A stretch of 64,000 nt of DNA from Chryseobacterium potabilaquae (GTDB lineage Bacteria; Bacteroidota; Bacteroidia; Flavobacteriales; Weeksellaceae), in NCBI RefSeq assembly GCF_902728265.1, contig NZ_CACVBR010000015.1, forward strand, positions 20,315 to 84,314. Direction: 5' to 3'. Both the position numbers and the translations under genes were made by a program. The notes under the pieces were generated by a model that worked only from the letters and a program-made list of their open reading frames with translations, was not told the DNA's origin and searched no databases. Below, in pieces: positions 27,383 to 36,490 of the stretch; within the stretch, counting starts at the first letter, position 1; each line of letters opens with the position of its first letter.

Positions 27383-28969
27383 CTATCCCACAGTTGGGGT
27401 ATCTTCTTCTTTTAATATTTTTTTTTCTTTCATTGAGAGTATCATTCTTTCGCATTTATATTTTTCCCAATCAAAATTGTTTAAAAAATCAAGGGCAGCC
27501 TGAAATCCTCTGTTAAAAAGCTCTTCTTTTTCTTCTTTTTTCATGAAGAAATTGAGCCAATTACTCGCTCCGCAATTTACGGTTTGTATACTGAATTTAT
27601 GATAAAAAGTATGTTTAGTAAGAAAGGATTTATCATTGAACCCTTTTAGTGTACTAATGATATTACCGGCATAAGTTAGAGGGGATTTTAAGATTTGTTG
27701 GCTTGTTTTACCTTTGTCGTGAAGAATATCAGTATCGTTAGTTAATTGAACTCCGAATAAGGGCATTCGTGGGTAGAAAATGTCTGTAGAATGAAAAAGA
27801 TCAATGGGAAAATTAGAAATACTACCACCATCGATGAAAACGCCCACGGGATTAATATTTTCTTCTTTGGTATTCATCCAATATTTCCAGGCATATTTTA
27901 TAGAATCATCGCTCTTATCAATTATTTTTTGGACGGGTTCAAAAAAGAACGGAACAGACATGGAGGCTCGAACAAATTCTGCCGGGCTGATACGTTTGAG
28001 TTCTTCTTCAGACCAATATAGGTTGGCCATGGTAGGAAGCTCAACCTTTATTTTAGCATTAATATCTGTAGTGATGACAATATATTCTGATTTCAGTAAA
28101 TAAAAAGGATCTTTTTTATAGTATTCATTATTTAAGGCACTATCATAAAAGATTTTATATTTAATATGGTCTATGTGATCGGAATTATTTACTTTAATTT
28201 CTTCAATACTGTTTAAAGCAATTACATAATATTCCATGCCGTTTCCGTAACGATAGTTGAGGTTTAATTTTTCACCGGCTTGCACAAATTTTTCATTCAA
28301 GGCTGCTACTGTTTTTATCTCTAATTTTTCCAGAGCTTCCTTCATTTGATTTAAAAAGGCATTTCCCGGGTTAAGTCCTGAATTTCTTTTCTTAAGGTCC
28401 GAATAAAGTTTTGATAAAAATAGGCCACTGATGATAACAAGAAATAAAGGAATGGCAAAAAGTATTTTTGTTTCCCAAGTAGCTTTTGTGGGTAAAACAA
28501 AGGCTAAAGTTCCGAAAAATAATAATATAGTAACAGCAATGTAAAAATTATTTTTTAGAAAATATTTGTTATTCAACATGGCATGAATGGTTGTTTTTAC
28601 ATAGGTTTTACCATCCATGAAATCTGCAAAATTCCAATTAAAAAGAATTTCTTTAATCACATCACTTTTAATTTCTTCTTTTGTTTTGCAAGCTGCAATT
28701 AACATGGTATTAATAGCTCCTGCACTTGTTCCGGCAATTTTTAGGAAGCGAATACCAAAAATTTCAAGACCATAGAGGTAGCCTACTAATGCAGTACCCC
28801 AGACACCACCTCCTTCTTGCACAAATTCGACATATTGATTTCCCTGAGAATCTAATAAATCTGAAAATTCTTTAGAGGATATGCTTCCGTGTAGTGCTTT
28901 AAGTTTTTGTTTAGATTGTGGGCTAAGGATTTCTTCCTCCAGAATTTGATCAAGGGTGTGGGTGTTCAT
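27383..28969 (-). CDS. Patatin-like phospholipase with a central membrane segment
   Basis: A 528-residue lipid acyl hydrolase of the patatin type. The oxyanion loop GGGVWG (53-58), nucleophile motif GTSAG (Ser82) and catalytic Asp380 in DGGSISNFP are all present, so the Ser-Asp dyad is intact. Unusually, two hydrophobic helices (about 141-160 and 168-186) lie between the nucleophile and the Asp, which would anchor the enzyme in the membrane or form a lid. The substrate is unknown. It is upstream of the DUF2199 and DinB genes on the same strand. Confidence 0.88.
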   Translation of the reverse strand: MNTHTLDQILEEEILSPQSKQKLKALHGSISSKEFSDLLDSQGNQYVEFVQEGGGVWGTALVGYLYGLEIFGIRFLKIAGTSAGAINTMLIAACKTKEEIKSDVIKEILFNWNFADFMDGKTYVKTTIHAMLNNKYFLKNNFYIAVTILLFFGTLAFVLPTKATWETKILFAIPLFLVIISGLFLSKLYSDLKKRNSGLNPGNAFLNQMKEALEKLEIKTVAALNEKFVQAGEKLNLNYRYGNGMEYYVIALNSIEEIKVNNSDHIDHIKYKIFYDSALNNEYYKKDPFYLLKSEYIVITTDINAKIKVELPTMANLYWSEEELKRISPAEFVRASMSVPFFFEPVQKIIDKSDDSIKYAWKYWMNTKEENINPVGVFIDGGSISNFPIDLFHSTDIFYPRMPLFGVQLTNDTDILHDKGKTSQQILKSPLTYAGNIISTLKGFNDKSFLTKHTFYHKFSIQTVNCGASNWLNFFMKKEEKEELFNRGFQAALDFLNNFDWEKYKCERMILSMKEKKILKEEDTPTVG

Positions 28970-29114
28970 GGTTTTATTTGGTGTTTGGTGTTTTTTTTCT
29001 AAAAGATCAATTATAAATTAATCTTTTCTATTTTATAATAATCATGTGGGAAGTGTATATATTTGTTTTTATATTCATTAATATTGAAAATCTTGGAGTA
29101 TAGTGATGGATTCA

Positions 29115-30014
29115 TTACCATTGTTTTCTTCGGGCATAAATGAAAGTGATAATAACAATTAAGGCCATGAGTCCCAATGTGAAATAATAGCCATGTTTGT
29201 GATGGAGCTCAGGCATGACATCAAAGTTCATCCCATATACTCCCGCGATAAAAGTGATCGGTAAGAAATAGACTGAATAGATGGCTAAAACTTTCATCAC
29301 TTGGTTTGCTTTTTGGTCAGAAAGTGCTAAAAACATGGAAATAAGGTTGGTGATTTGTATATTAAGATGGTCAAAGTCGGCGACAACATCTTTATGTTTA
29401 TCTTTTAAATCTACAAATTCTGAATCGGGTAATGCTAATAATTTAAATTTGTCAATAGCGTCTGTAGAAATGGTAAGAACTCGGGAGTTTAACCCTGATT
29501 TTCTCTTTAATTTATATAATCTTCGGATCTGATTAGTATGGTTGGTATTTTTAAGAAAAATTTCATTTTCAATATTATCCATTGTTTCTAAGAGGCTTAC
29601 AGATTCATCATCAAAACTTTTCATGATGAGAAGTGCAATCATTAATGCTATTTTTTCCGGACTTGCATCTTCTTTTAAGGTGGATAGTTTCCTTTTAGTT
29701 TCGCCAATACTATTGGTTTTCATTCTGTGAACAGTAATGATCGTATGATTGATGAGAAAAATTCCGATTTTGGTACTGATATCACTAATGGTGTTGAGAT
29801 TCTTTCTTTCCAATTCAGTGCTTTCACGTAGGAGAAAAAATTTTACATTTCCGTCTTCTTCATATTTAGGTAAGTGATTGGGATCTAAAGTATCTTCTAG
29901 GAGAAGGTTATTGATCTCATATCTTTCATGAAGAAATTGTAAGTCTTCCTGCGTTGGGGATTCCACGTCTACCCACTCACATTGTGAGTCTCTATATATG
30001 GTATTTATTGACAT
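29115..30014 (-). CDS. CorA-family divalent-cation transporter
   Basis: A 299-residue CorA-type channel for magnesium or related ions. The long helical cytoplasmic domain is followed by two C-terminal transmembrane helices (YSVYFLPITFIAGVYGMNF and YYFTLGLMALIVIITFIYA). The signature YGMN sits between them at the periplasmic pore mouth. The loop after it (DVMPELHHKHGYY) is rich in histidine and replaces the usual MPE-L-x-W sequence. Divergent from fabH. Confidence 0.92.
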   Translation of the reverse strand: MSINTIYRDSQCEWVDVESPTQEDLQFLHERYEINNLLLEDTLDPNHLPKYEEDGNVKFFLLRESTELERKNLNTISDISTKIGIFLINHTIITVHRMKTNSIGETKRKLSTLKEDASPEKIALMIALLIMKSFDDESVSLLETMDNIENEIFLKNTNHTNQIRRLYKLKRKSGLNSRVLTISTDAIDKFKLLALPDSEFVDLKDKHKDVVADFDHLNIQITNLISMFLALSDQKANQVMKVLAIYSVYFLPITFIAGVYGMNFDVMPELHHKHGYYFTLGLMALIVIITFIYARRKQW

Positions 30015-30061
30015 AGAGTAAAAATACTAATATTTTAGAAAACGATAAATTAAATAAATTT

Positions 30062-30069
30062 TATCTTTG
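30062..30069 (+). promoter_or_regulatory. -7 promoter element of fabH
   Basis: TATCTTTG matches the -7 consensus and lies 18 bp before the ATG at 30088. A longer fabH reading frame could begin with TTG at 30067, but that codon is inside this -7 box, which argues for the ATG start. Confidence 0.55.
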
Positions 30070-30087
30070 TCAAAATTAAAAAACTAT

Positions 30088-31110
30088 ATGATTAAAAGTA
30101 CAATAAAGGGAATTGGATTTTATGTTCCAGATAATGTTGTTACCAATGATGATCTAGCTGAGTTAATGACCACCAATGATGAGTGGATCACAGAAAGAAC
30201 AGGTATTAAAGAAAGAAGACATAGAAAAAATAGAAATGATTCTCAGGAAACGACTGCTTATTTAGCTTATAAAGCATCAGAAATTGCTTTAGCAAAAGCG
30301 GGGCTCACGGCAAAGGATATAGATTATATTGTTTTTGCGACTCTTTCTCCAGATTATTATTTCCCTGGATGTGGAGTATTACTTCAGGAGATGCTAGGGT
30401 GTGATACCATTGGAGCTCTTGATGTAAGAAATCAGTGTTCAGGATTTGTATATGCTATGAGTGTGGCTAATGCATTCATTAAAGCAGGAACTTATAAAAA
30501 TATTTTAGTGGTGGGAGCTGAAGTCCATTCTTTTGGATTGGATTTTTCGGATGAAGGTAGAGGAGTATCTGTCATTTTTGGAGATGGAGCCGGAGCAATA
30601 ATTCTTTCTGCTAGTGAAGATGCCAGTGCAGGGGATATTTTAGCCACCAATATGCACTCTGAAGGTAAATTTGCAGATGAATTATGTACTCAGTTTCCAG
30701 GATCTAAATATGGATGGAGTGATAGAATGAGAAAGGAGCCTGAAAATGTTACGAGTAAGGAAGTATATCCAATTATGAATGGAAATTTTGTGTTTAAACA
30801 TGCTGTAACAAGATTTCCGGAAACAATGCAAGAAGCTTTGGAAAAAGCAGGAAAAACAATTGAGGATGTGGATATGTTTATTCCGCATCAAGCCAACTTA
30901 AGAATAGCTCAGTTTGTTCAACAGAAGTTCGGATTACCAGATGAGAAAATTCATAACAATATTCAGAAATATGGTAATACAACTGCGGCTTCTATTCCTA
31001 TTGCATTAAGTGAGGCAATAGAAAAAGGTAAAGTAAAGAGAGGTGATTTGGTACTTCTTTCCGCATTTGGAAGTGGGTTCACTTGGGGAAGTGTGTTGTT
31101 TGAATACTAA
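30088..31110 (+). CDS. fabH: 3-oxoacyl-ACP synthase III (KASIII)
   Basis: Condenses acetyl- or branched acyl-CoA with malonyl-ACP to begin fatty-acid synthesis, or acts in a related ketosynthase reaction. From the ATG at 30088 the protein has 340 residues. The Cys-His-Asn triad is present: Cys117 in RNQCSGFVYAM, His267 in FIPHQANLRIA and Asn297 in KYGNTTAAS. The frame begins MIKSTIKGIGFYVPDNVVTN, the normal family start. It is not linked to plsX or fabD here, so it may be a second copy used for branched starters; that is inference. Confidence 0.92.
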   Translation: MIKSTIKGIGFYVPDNVVTNDDLAELMTTNDEWITERTGIKERRHRKNRNDSQETTAYLAYKASEIALAKAGLTAKDIDYIVFATLSPDYYFPGCGVLLQEMLGCDTIGALDVRNQCSGFVYAMSVANAFIKAGTYKNILVVGAEVHSFGLDFSDEGRGVSVIFGDGAGAIILSASEDASAGDILATNMHSEGKFADELCTQFPGSKYGWSDRMRKEPENVTSKEVYPIMNGNFVFKHAVTRFPETMQEALEKAGKTIEDVDMFIPHQANLRIAQFVQQKFGLPDEKIHNNIQKYGNTTAASIPIALSEAIEKGKVKRGDLVLLSAFGSGFTWGSVLFEY

Positions 31111-31130
31111 TTATATTCACTGTAAAAATA

Positions 31131-31163
31131 AAAAATCCGCAAATATTTTTTGCGGATTTTTTT
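31131..31163. terminator. Bidirectional terminator between fabH and thioredoxin-like gene
   Basis: AAAATCCGCAAA and TTTGCGGATTTT form a long stem with a short loop, and A and T tracts flank it. It lies between two convergent genes. Confidence 0.85.
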
Positions 31164-31175
31164 GTATTGTTTATT

Positions 31176-32336
31176 TTAAAGTGTTTTTAATAGATTTTCA
31201 GTATCTGAAAAGTCTTCTCCTGTTTTTTTTGCTAGTTCAATTGACTTTTCAGCCCAACGTTTAGCATTTATTTTATCTCCGGTCTTATTATAAAGATTGG
31301 CTAATGTATCGGTATTAGCATAGTTTTCATTTTTCTTTACAGACTCTTGTGCCCAAGCTATCGCTTTTTCTAAAGAAGATTTTGTATTGACATTTTCAAA
31401 AAAGTTCCATGCCATAGAGTTGAGTTCTTCAGCACCTATTGTAGAATAATCTTTATATAATTCTAGGCTCAGTTTCTCGTATGTGGTAATATCTTTATTT
31501 TTTAAAGCTTTGGTTATTTTGGCTCTTTTTAAAATTTTATCAGCCTCTTCTCTACTTAAGAATTTTTGAGTTTCTGCCATAAAATAATTATCGTTCCAAG
31601 TCTTTGTATCAGCATTATATGATTTTTTAATGATGGTATTTAAGATGGTGTTTTTATCAAAGAATTCATATCGATCTGCTGATATTATTTTGATGATGTC
31701 TTCTTTTTTCGTTTGGAAAATTTTATACAATGGACTATCCGTACTCTGAAGTCCCATTAATAAAATTTGTACATCTTCTTGATCCATTGTTGGTTTTTCC
31801 TGAAAATAGCGATCTAAAACTTTACCGGAAAATTCGACATCGTTATAAACGGTAAGGGAAGCAAGGTTTTTTAAAAATTCAGGATCTTTTTCACCATTTT
31901 CAAATTTCTGTTTTAATGAGGCAAGTCTTTTATTGGGATCTTCTGCATCTTTTGCAAACTGAATGAAATCGTTTTCTTCCACATAGCCTAATGTCCTATG
32001 TATTTCTTCACCGTCTCCATTAATAAATAAATAAGTAGGGAAGGCCTTTACATTGTATTTTTTTGCTAAGTCAAGTCCTTCTCCTTTCTCCATATCTATT
32101 TTTGTGTTAATGAAATGAGAATTATAATAATCACCAACATTTTGGAGTGGGAAAATATTTTTCACCATTAACTTACAAGGCCCGCACCATGAAGCATAGG
32201 CATCAATAAAAATAAGTTTATTTTCTTTTTTGGCCTTGGCAAGAATACTTGCAAACTTTCCTTCATCAAATTGTATTCCCTGTGCAAATATGAATGTGCC
32301 CATGAACAAAGAGGAAAATAAGATTAGTTTTTTCAT
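31176..32336 (-). CDS. Periplasmic thioredoxin-like protein with helical C-terminus
   Basis: A 386-residue exported protein: signal peptide MKKLILFSSLFMGTFIFAQ, then a thioredoxin fold with active site WCGPC (Cys51, Cys54) in FIDAYASWCGPCKLMVKNIF and the cis-Pro loop VKAFPTYLFI. The remaining 250 residues are helical. The last part resembles a TPR-like repeat (EKAIAWAQESVKKNENYANTDTLANLYNKTGDKINAKRWAEKSIELAKK). Probably a disulfide reductase or isomerase in the periplasm; partner proteins unknown. Confidence 0.85.
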   Translation of the reverse strand: MKKLILFSSLFMGTFIFAQGIQFDEGKFASILAKAKKENKLIFIDAYASWCGPCKLMVKNIFPLQNVGDYYNSHFINTKIDMEKGEGLDLAKKYNVKAFPTYLFINGDGEEIHRTLGYVEENDFIQFAKDAEDPNKRLASLKQKFENGEKDPEFLKNLASLTVYNDVEFSGKVLDRYFQEKPTMDQEDVQILLMGLQSTDSPLYKIFQTKKEDIIKIISADRYEFFDKNTILNTIIKKSYNADTKTWNDNYFMAETQKFLSREEADKILKRAKITKALKNKDITTYEKLSLELYKDYSTIGAEELNSMAWNFFENVNTKSSLEKAIAWAQESVKKNENYANTDTLANLYNKTGDKINAKRWAEKSIELAKKTGEDFSDTENLLKTL

Positions 32337-32498
32337 AATTTTTTTGTTGAGTTACAAATGTACTCATTAAGTTATCAAATAGGTTATGCATTTAACAATA
32401 ATTTTATGAGGTTTTATTTTGAAAAGTCAATTGATTTTGAGATCTATTGTTTAATAATTTATTTGTTTGTGGCTATTTGTAAGAAATAAAATAACATG

Positions 32499-32533
32499 TT
32501 GTACCTAATAAAAATAAAATATCATTATTTTTG
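32499..32533 (+). promoter_or_regulatory. Candidate promoter of the TPR/AraC gene
   Basis: TTG at 32499-32501 and TATTTTTG at 32526-32533 fit the flavobacterial consensus with a slightly long 24-bp spacer. The start codon at 32603 leaves a leader of about 65 nt. Confidence 0.4.
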
Positions 32534-32602
32534 GAGAAACAAAAAGACACCACTACCAAAATGATGAATTATTATAAAAATAACGTAATAATTTATTGAC
32601 GC

Positions 32603-34198
32603 ATGTCCAAAAGTCTGTTGAAAATTGTCTTTTTGTTTGTAATGATTCTGCTTCCAGCCCAAGAAAAGAATATTTTTGATCAGGTTTACGAAAAAAGTAT
32701 AAGTGAAATCCATAAAAAGGAAGCTTCTCAACTAATAAAGAGGGCCGATTCATTATATATATCGGCACAAATGCCTTTAGATAAAGTAAAGGTACTTATG
32801 ACCTCTGCGAATGCTTATCAACAACTTGGAGATATTAAAAAGTCAATTTGTTATGCAGAAAAAGCAAATATGGGGATAAATCATGTTGACAATCCTGAAT
32901 GGGGAGCAAGAATACAGTTATTTTTAGCTCAAAAATACCGGTTAGTAGGTCTTTATGAAAGATCGAAAAAATATACTTCTGAAGGATTCCAGCGTACGAA
33001 AGCAATAGAAGATTCTGCAATTTATTATCAATTATTAGGAGAGTTATATCAGGAAATGGCTTACTATGAATCAAATGTTGGAAATCATGAAAAAGCTATA
33101 TATAATCTCAAACAATCCTTATGGGCTTTCGAAAAAGTTAATGATCCTACGATTGTTTATCATATCGCTAATTCATATCAGTTGTTAGGTGGAATCTTTT
33201 CAAAACAGCAAAATTATGAACTTTCTGAAAAGCATTATATTAGAGCTGATAGCTTATTACAAGGGTCTTCATTTCTGTCAGGATGGATTTATAATGGTCT
33301 AGGAGAAATTAGGTTGAAGCAAAAAAAATGGGCTGAGGCTAAATTGTATTTGGATAAAGCAGAGCATATTGCAGAAAATTTCACTCATTTTGATCTAAAA
33401 AAAGCAGTATATGCTAATATCAATGATTACTATGAAGGAATCAATGATTCGTATAAAGCATCTTTATATACCAAAAAATATGTGAAAGTTTATGATGAAT
33501 CGAATATTAAAAATCCTATTTTTTCAAGAGATGTAACCACAACGAGTAAAAGAATGGTGCATATCAGTATTGTCAAAAATATTATGATTATTGCTTTATG
33601 TATGATATTGATTTCATTAATTATTTTTTTCAAAGTAAGACAGAAACAACAACATATAAAATTTAAAAGTATCATCAGGAAGCAAAAGAAACAAAATCAA
33701 GATCAGGATGTAGTAGAATTATTTCATATTGGAGATGTATCTCGGATGAATACTGAGTATATAAATGATAATGTAATCAAAAAACGTAATGAGTCTCTTA
33801 TGACTTCCGAAACGGAAGCGAAACTTTTAGAACTTCTTGATGATTTTGAAAAAGGACATCTATATAATAATAAAAATATGTCTCTTCCTTTTCTGGCAGG
33901 AGAACTGAATACCAATACAAAATATTTGTCTTACGTAATCAATCAACATAAAAGTGTAGATTTTAAGACGTATATTAATCGTTTAAGGATACATTATATT
34001 GTTGATAAACTTGTACATGATGAAAGATATAGACAATATAAGATTAGTATTCTTGCTGAGGAATGTGGGTTTTCTTCTCATAGCAAATTTGCGTCTGTTT
34101 TTAAAATAGTAACCAATTTTTCACCTTCTGTATATATAAAATTATTAGAATCTGGGAATAATCAGGAAAATAATATTCATTTTCCTGAAAACAATTAA
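32603..34198 (+). CDS. TPR-containing transmembrane AraC-type regulator
   Basis: A 531-residue protein with an N-terminal signal-like helix (LLKIVFLFVMILLPAQ), about six TPR-like repeats (40-290), one transmembrane helix at about 317-340 (IVKNIMIIALCMILISLIIFFKV), a short coiled region and a C-terminal AraC helix-turn-helix domain (LAGELNTNTKYLSYVINQHK...ISILAEECGFSSHSKFASVFK). This layout suggests a one-component sensor: a periplasmic TPR part senses a peptide or protein and a cytoplasmic part binds DNA. Such proteins are frequent in Chryseobacterium. Its target genes cannot be identified here. Confidence 0.88.
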   Translation: MSKSLLKIVFLFVMILLPAQEKNIFDQVYEKSISEIHKKEASQLIKRADSLYISAQMPLDKVKVLMTSANAYQQLGDIKKSICYAEKANMGINHVDNPEWGARIQLFLAQKYRLVGLYERSKKYTSEGFQRTKAIEDSAIYYQLLGELYQEMAYYESNVGNHEKAIYNLKQSLWAFEKVNDPTIVYHIANSYQLLGGIFSKQQNYELSEKHYIRADSLLQGSSFLSGWIYNGLGEIRLKQKKWAEAKLYLDKAEHIAENFTHFDLKKAVYANINDYYEGINDSYKASLYTKKYVKVYDESNIKNPIFSRDVTTTSKRMVHISIVKNIMIIALCMILISLIIFFKVRQKQQHIKFKSIIRKQKKQNQDQDVVELFHIGDVSRMNTEYINDNVIKKRNESLMTSETEAKLLELLDDFEKGHLYNNKNMSLPFLAGELNTNTKYLSYVINQHKSVDFKTYINRLRIHYIVDKLVHDERYRQYKISILAEECGFSSHSKFASVFKIVTNFSPSVYIKLLESGNNQENNIHFPENN

Positions 34199-34217
34199 AT
34201 AATATACGAATAAGGGG

Positions 34218-34250
34218 TATCCGTCCTTTTCATTTTCAGGAAAACGGATA
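34218..34250. repeat. Inverted repeat TATCCGT...ACGGATA
   Basis: Seven-base arms separated by 19 bp, with weaker internal pairing (CC/GG and T/A). It lies just after the TPR/AraC gene and directly upstream of the putative small-RNA promoter. It may be a weak terminator for the former or an operator for the latter; there is no strong T run. Confidence 0.4.
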
Positions 34251-34254
34251 ATCA

Positions 34255-34290
34255 TTTGTTATAAACGAGGAAGCTGCTTTCCTATATTTG
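34255..34290 (+). promoter_or_regulatory. Candidate promoter of a small RNA
   Basis: TTTG at 34255-34258 and TATATTTG at 34283-34290, with a 24-bp spacer, form a flavobacterial-type promoter that points into a gene-free region ending at a strong terminator. Confidence 0.5.
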
Positions 34291-34295
34291 CAGCG

Positions 34296-34524
34296 GTTTT
34301 AGAGTTAAGGGGTTCACGCAATGATTGACCATATCTAAAACTAATTTACTCATTAGGGTAAAAACTAATATCACACCATGAATCCTTAATAAAACTTAGC
34401 ATGAGTACCTTTTACTGCATTGGAAATAACTATTTTTTCTATACAATAATTGGGGTGATTACCCCAAGGTTTTCAGTCAAGTTTTTTTAAGTACAAAACC
34501 GCAGAATTCCTGCGGTTTTGTTAT
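34296..34524 (+). ncRNA. Candidate structured small RNA
   Basis: This stretch has no credible reading frame but has a promoter just upstream and a 12-bp perfect terminator stem at its end. Visible pairings are GTTTTAGA (34296-34303) with TCTAAAAC (34334-34341), ACTCAT (34348-34353) with ATGAGT (34401-34406), GTAAAA (34358-34363) with TTTTAC (about 34410-34415), and a hairpin TTGGGGT-gatt-ACCCCAA (34450-34467). The expected transcript is about 225 nt. It could be a 6S-like or other trans-acting RNA; I cannot assign a family. Comparison with the Rfam 6S-Flavo model would be the first test. Confidence 0.5.
34493..34521. terminator. Strong bidirectional terminator
   Basis: ACAAAACCGCAG and CTGCGGTTTTGT pair over 12 bp with a 5-nt loop (AATTC). 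T-rich sequence follows on the plus strand. It can stop the candidate small RNA and, in the other direction, the small lipoprotein gene that ends at 34525. Confidence 0.85.
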
Positions 34525-34734
34525 TTATTTATTTTTAGGAGTGTCTTTTTGTACATGTATGGTATCGGGAACGGTTTGTACAGGTTCTGAGTGAGCAACA
34601 GCACTATCTCCAAGATTGTTTCGTAAAGCTTCTTTATTATGTTCTTCTTTGAACTCTTCTCTATTTTGTTTTTTATCTGCACAGCTGGTTAAAAATACTA
34701 AGCTTACTATAGGAATTACTAATAAGTTCTTCAT
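34525..34734 (-). CDS. Small lipoprotein, unknown function
   Basis: A 69-residue protein with a clear lipoprotein signal (MKNLLVIPIVSLVFLTSC, lipobox LTSC) and a short charged, low-complexity mature part (KKQNREEFKEEHNKEALRNN...VPDTIHVQKDTPKNK). There is no family I recognise. It stands alone between two terminators, so it is probably a monocistronic gene downstream of pruA on the same strand. Confidence 0.7.
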   Translation of the reverse strand: MKNLLVIPIVSLVFLTSCADKKQNREEFKEEHNKEALRNNLGDSAVAHSEPVQTVPDTIHVQKDTPKNK

Positions 34735-34802
34735 AATTATTTTTTTAATGTTTGGTTATTTTCAAATATAAAGAATGTTTTCTTAATGTAATGTTTTCAA
34801 AC

Positions 34803-34836
34803 AAAAAATCCGCAGATTAAAACTCTACGGATTTTT
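34803..34836 (-). terminator. Terminator after pruA
   Basis: AAAAATCCG and CGGATTTTT with inner AGA/TCT pairing enclose a short loop. On the reverse strand a T run follows. It lies 28 bp past the pruA stop. Confidence 0.75.
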
Positions 34837-34864
34837 ATTATTTTTAAAATGGTGAGATTCTTTC

Positions 34865-36490
34865 TTATCCCAAATATGGATATTTATAATCTTTTGGAGA
34901 CACAAAAGTTTCTTTGATACTTCTTACAGATGTCCATCTTAGTAAGTTCATTTTAGAACCTGCTTTATCATTGGTTCCTGATGCTCTACCTCCTCCGAAA
35001 GGCTGTTGACCTACTACGGCACCTGTTGGCTTATCATTGATATAGAAGTTTCCGGATGCATTTTCTAATGCTTTAAATGCTTCATTAATAGCATAACGAT
35101 CTTGTGCAAAAACAGAACCTGTTAATGAATATGGAGAAGAAGAATCTACTAATTCAAGGGTTTCTTTCCAGTCTTTATCTTCATAAACATACACAGATAA
35201 AATAGGACCGAAAATTTCTTCTACCATACTTTCGTATTGTGGATTTGTTGTTTCGATTACGGTAGGATTCACAAACCATCCTTTAGAATCATCTACTTTT
35301 CCACCAATAGCTATCTTGGCTTCACCTGATGTGCTAGCTCTGTCAATATATCCTTTACATTTATCAAAAGAATTTTTGTCGATTACCGCGTTGACAAAAT
35401 TTGAAGGATCCTCAGGAGAACCAATTTTAATAGAAGCAATCTGAGTTTCCATCACTTTTTTCACATCAGCCCAAAGAGACTGAGGAATATAGGCTCTTGA
35501 AGCTGCAGAACACTTTTGCCCTTGATATTCGAAAGCACCTCTTACTAAAGCGGTAGCTACTGCTTCTACATTAGCAGACGGATGAGCAATTACAAAGTCT
35601 TTTCCTCCAGTTTCACCCACAATTCTTGGATATGTTCTATAATTATGAATATTGTCACCGATCATTTTCCACATTCCTTGGAATACTTTGGTAGAACCAG
35701 TAAAATGAAGTCCAGCAAAATCTTTGTGAGCTAATACTTTTTCTGCAGTATCTTTTCCATCTGTGAAGATCATGTTGATTACTCCTTTTGGAAGACCAGC
35801 TTCAGTTAAAACATCCATGATTACTTTTGCAGAATAAATTTGTTTATCCGAGGGTTTCCATACCACGACATTTCCAAGCATTGCCATACATGTCGGAAGA
35901 TTTCCTGAAATGGCTGTAAAATTAAAAGGAGTTACTGCAAAACAAAAACCTTCAAGAGGTCTGTATTCTACACGATTCCAGATTCCTGCGTCAGAAACTG
36001 GTTGTTCAGAATACATTTCTGTCATGAACTCAACATTGAATCTTAAAAAATCGATAAATTCACATGCAGAGTCAATCTCGGCCTGATGTACATTTTTAGA
36101 TTGTCCTATCATCGTTGCAGCGTTGATTACATCTCTGTAAGGTCCTGCGAGTAGATCAGCTGCTTTTAAGAAAATAGCAGCACGATGTTCCCAACCTAAT
36201 TCATTCCATTCTTTTTTTGCTGCTAATGCTGCATTAATGGCTTCATCAACATGTTGCATAGTACCTTTATAGTAAAAACCAAAATCATGAGCATGATCCT
36301 GAGGAGACTGAAGCTGAACTTTTTCATCTGTTTTTACTTCTTTACCGTTGATGATCATAGGAATTTCTATCTTCTCGGCCCACATTTTTTTGTATTGAGC
36401 TATAAGGCTTTTTACTTCTGAAGAACCTGGAACATACGAATTTACGGGTTCATTTACGGCAAATGGTACTTGCGAAATTGCTTTTGACAT
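34865..36490 (-). CDS. pruA: L-glutamate gamma-semialdehyde dehydrogenase (P5C dehydrogenase)
   Basis: Oxidises glutamate-gamma-semialdehyde to glutamate with NAD, the second step of proline breakdown. The 541-residue protein is the monofunctional, class 2 form: LMTPFNF-like segment CFAVTPFNFTAISGNLPT, NAD-binding GSTKVFQGMWK, general base Glu293 in VGETGGKDF and nucleophile Cys327 in YQGQKCSAASRAY. The C-terminal GGGRASGTNDKAGS loop is also typical. A -7-like TAAATTTG (complement of 36534-36541) precedes it. The partner proline dehydrogenase is not in the window. Confidence 0.96.
   Translation of the reverse strand: MSKAISQVPFAVNEPVNSYVPGSSEVKSLIAQYKKMWAEKIEIPMIINGKEVKTDEKVQLQSPQDHAHDFGFYYKGTMQHVDEAINAALAAKKEWNELGWEHRAAIFLKAADLLAGPYRDVINAATMIGQSKNVHQAEIDSACEFIDFLRFNVEFMTEMYSEQPVSDAGIWNRVEYRPLEGFCFAVTPFNFTAISGNLPTCMAMLGNVVVWKPSDKQIYSAKVIMDVLTEAGLPKGVINMIFTDGKDTAEKVLAHKDFAGLHFTGSTKVFQGMWKMIGDNIHNYRTYPRIVGETGGKDFVIAHPSANVEAVATALVRGAFEYQGQKCSAASRAYIPQSLWADVKKVMETQIASIKIGSPEDPSNFVNAVIDKNSFDKCKGYIDRASTSGEAKIAIGGKVDDSKGWFVNPTVIETTNPQYESMVEEIFGPILSVYVYEDKDWKETLELVDSSSPYSLTGSVFAQDRYAINEAFKALENASGNFYINDKPTGAVVGQQPFGGGRASGTNDKAGSKMNLLRWTSVRSIKETFVSPKDYKYPYLG

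Noticed and set aside
30067..30087. Longer fabH start at TTG 30067
   Set aside because: The codon lies inside a perfect -7 promoter box, and the protein from the ATG at 30088 begins as other FabH proteins do.
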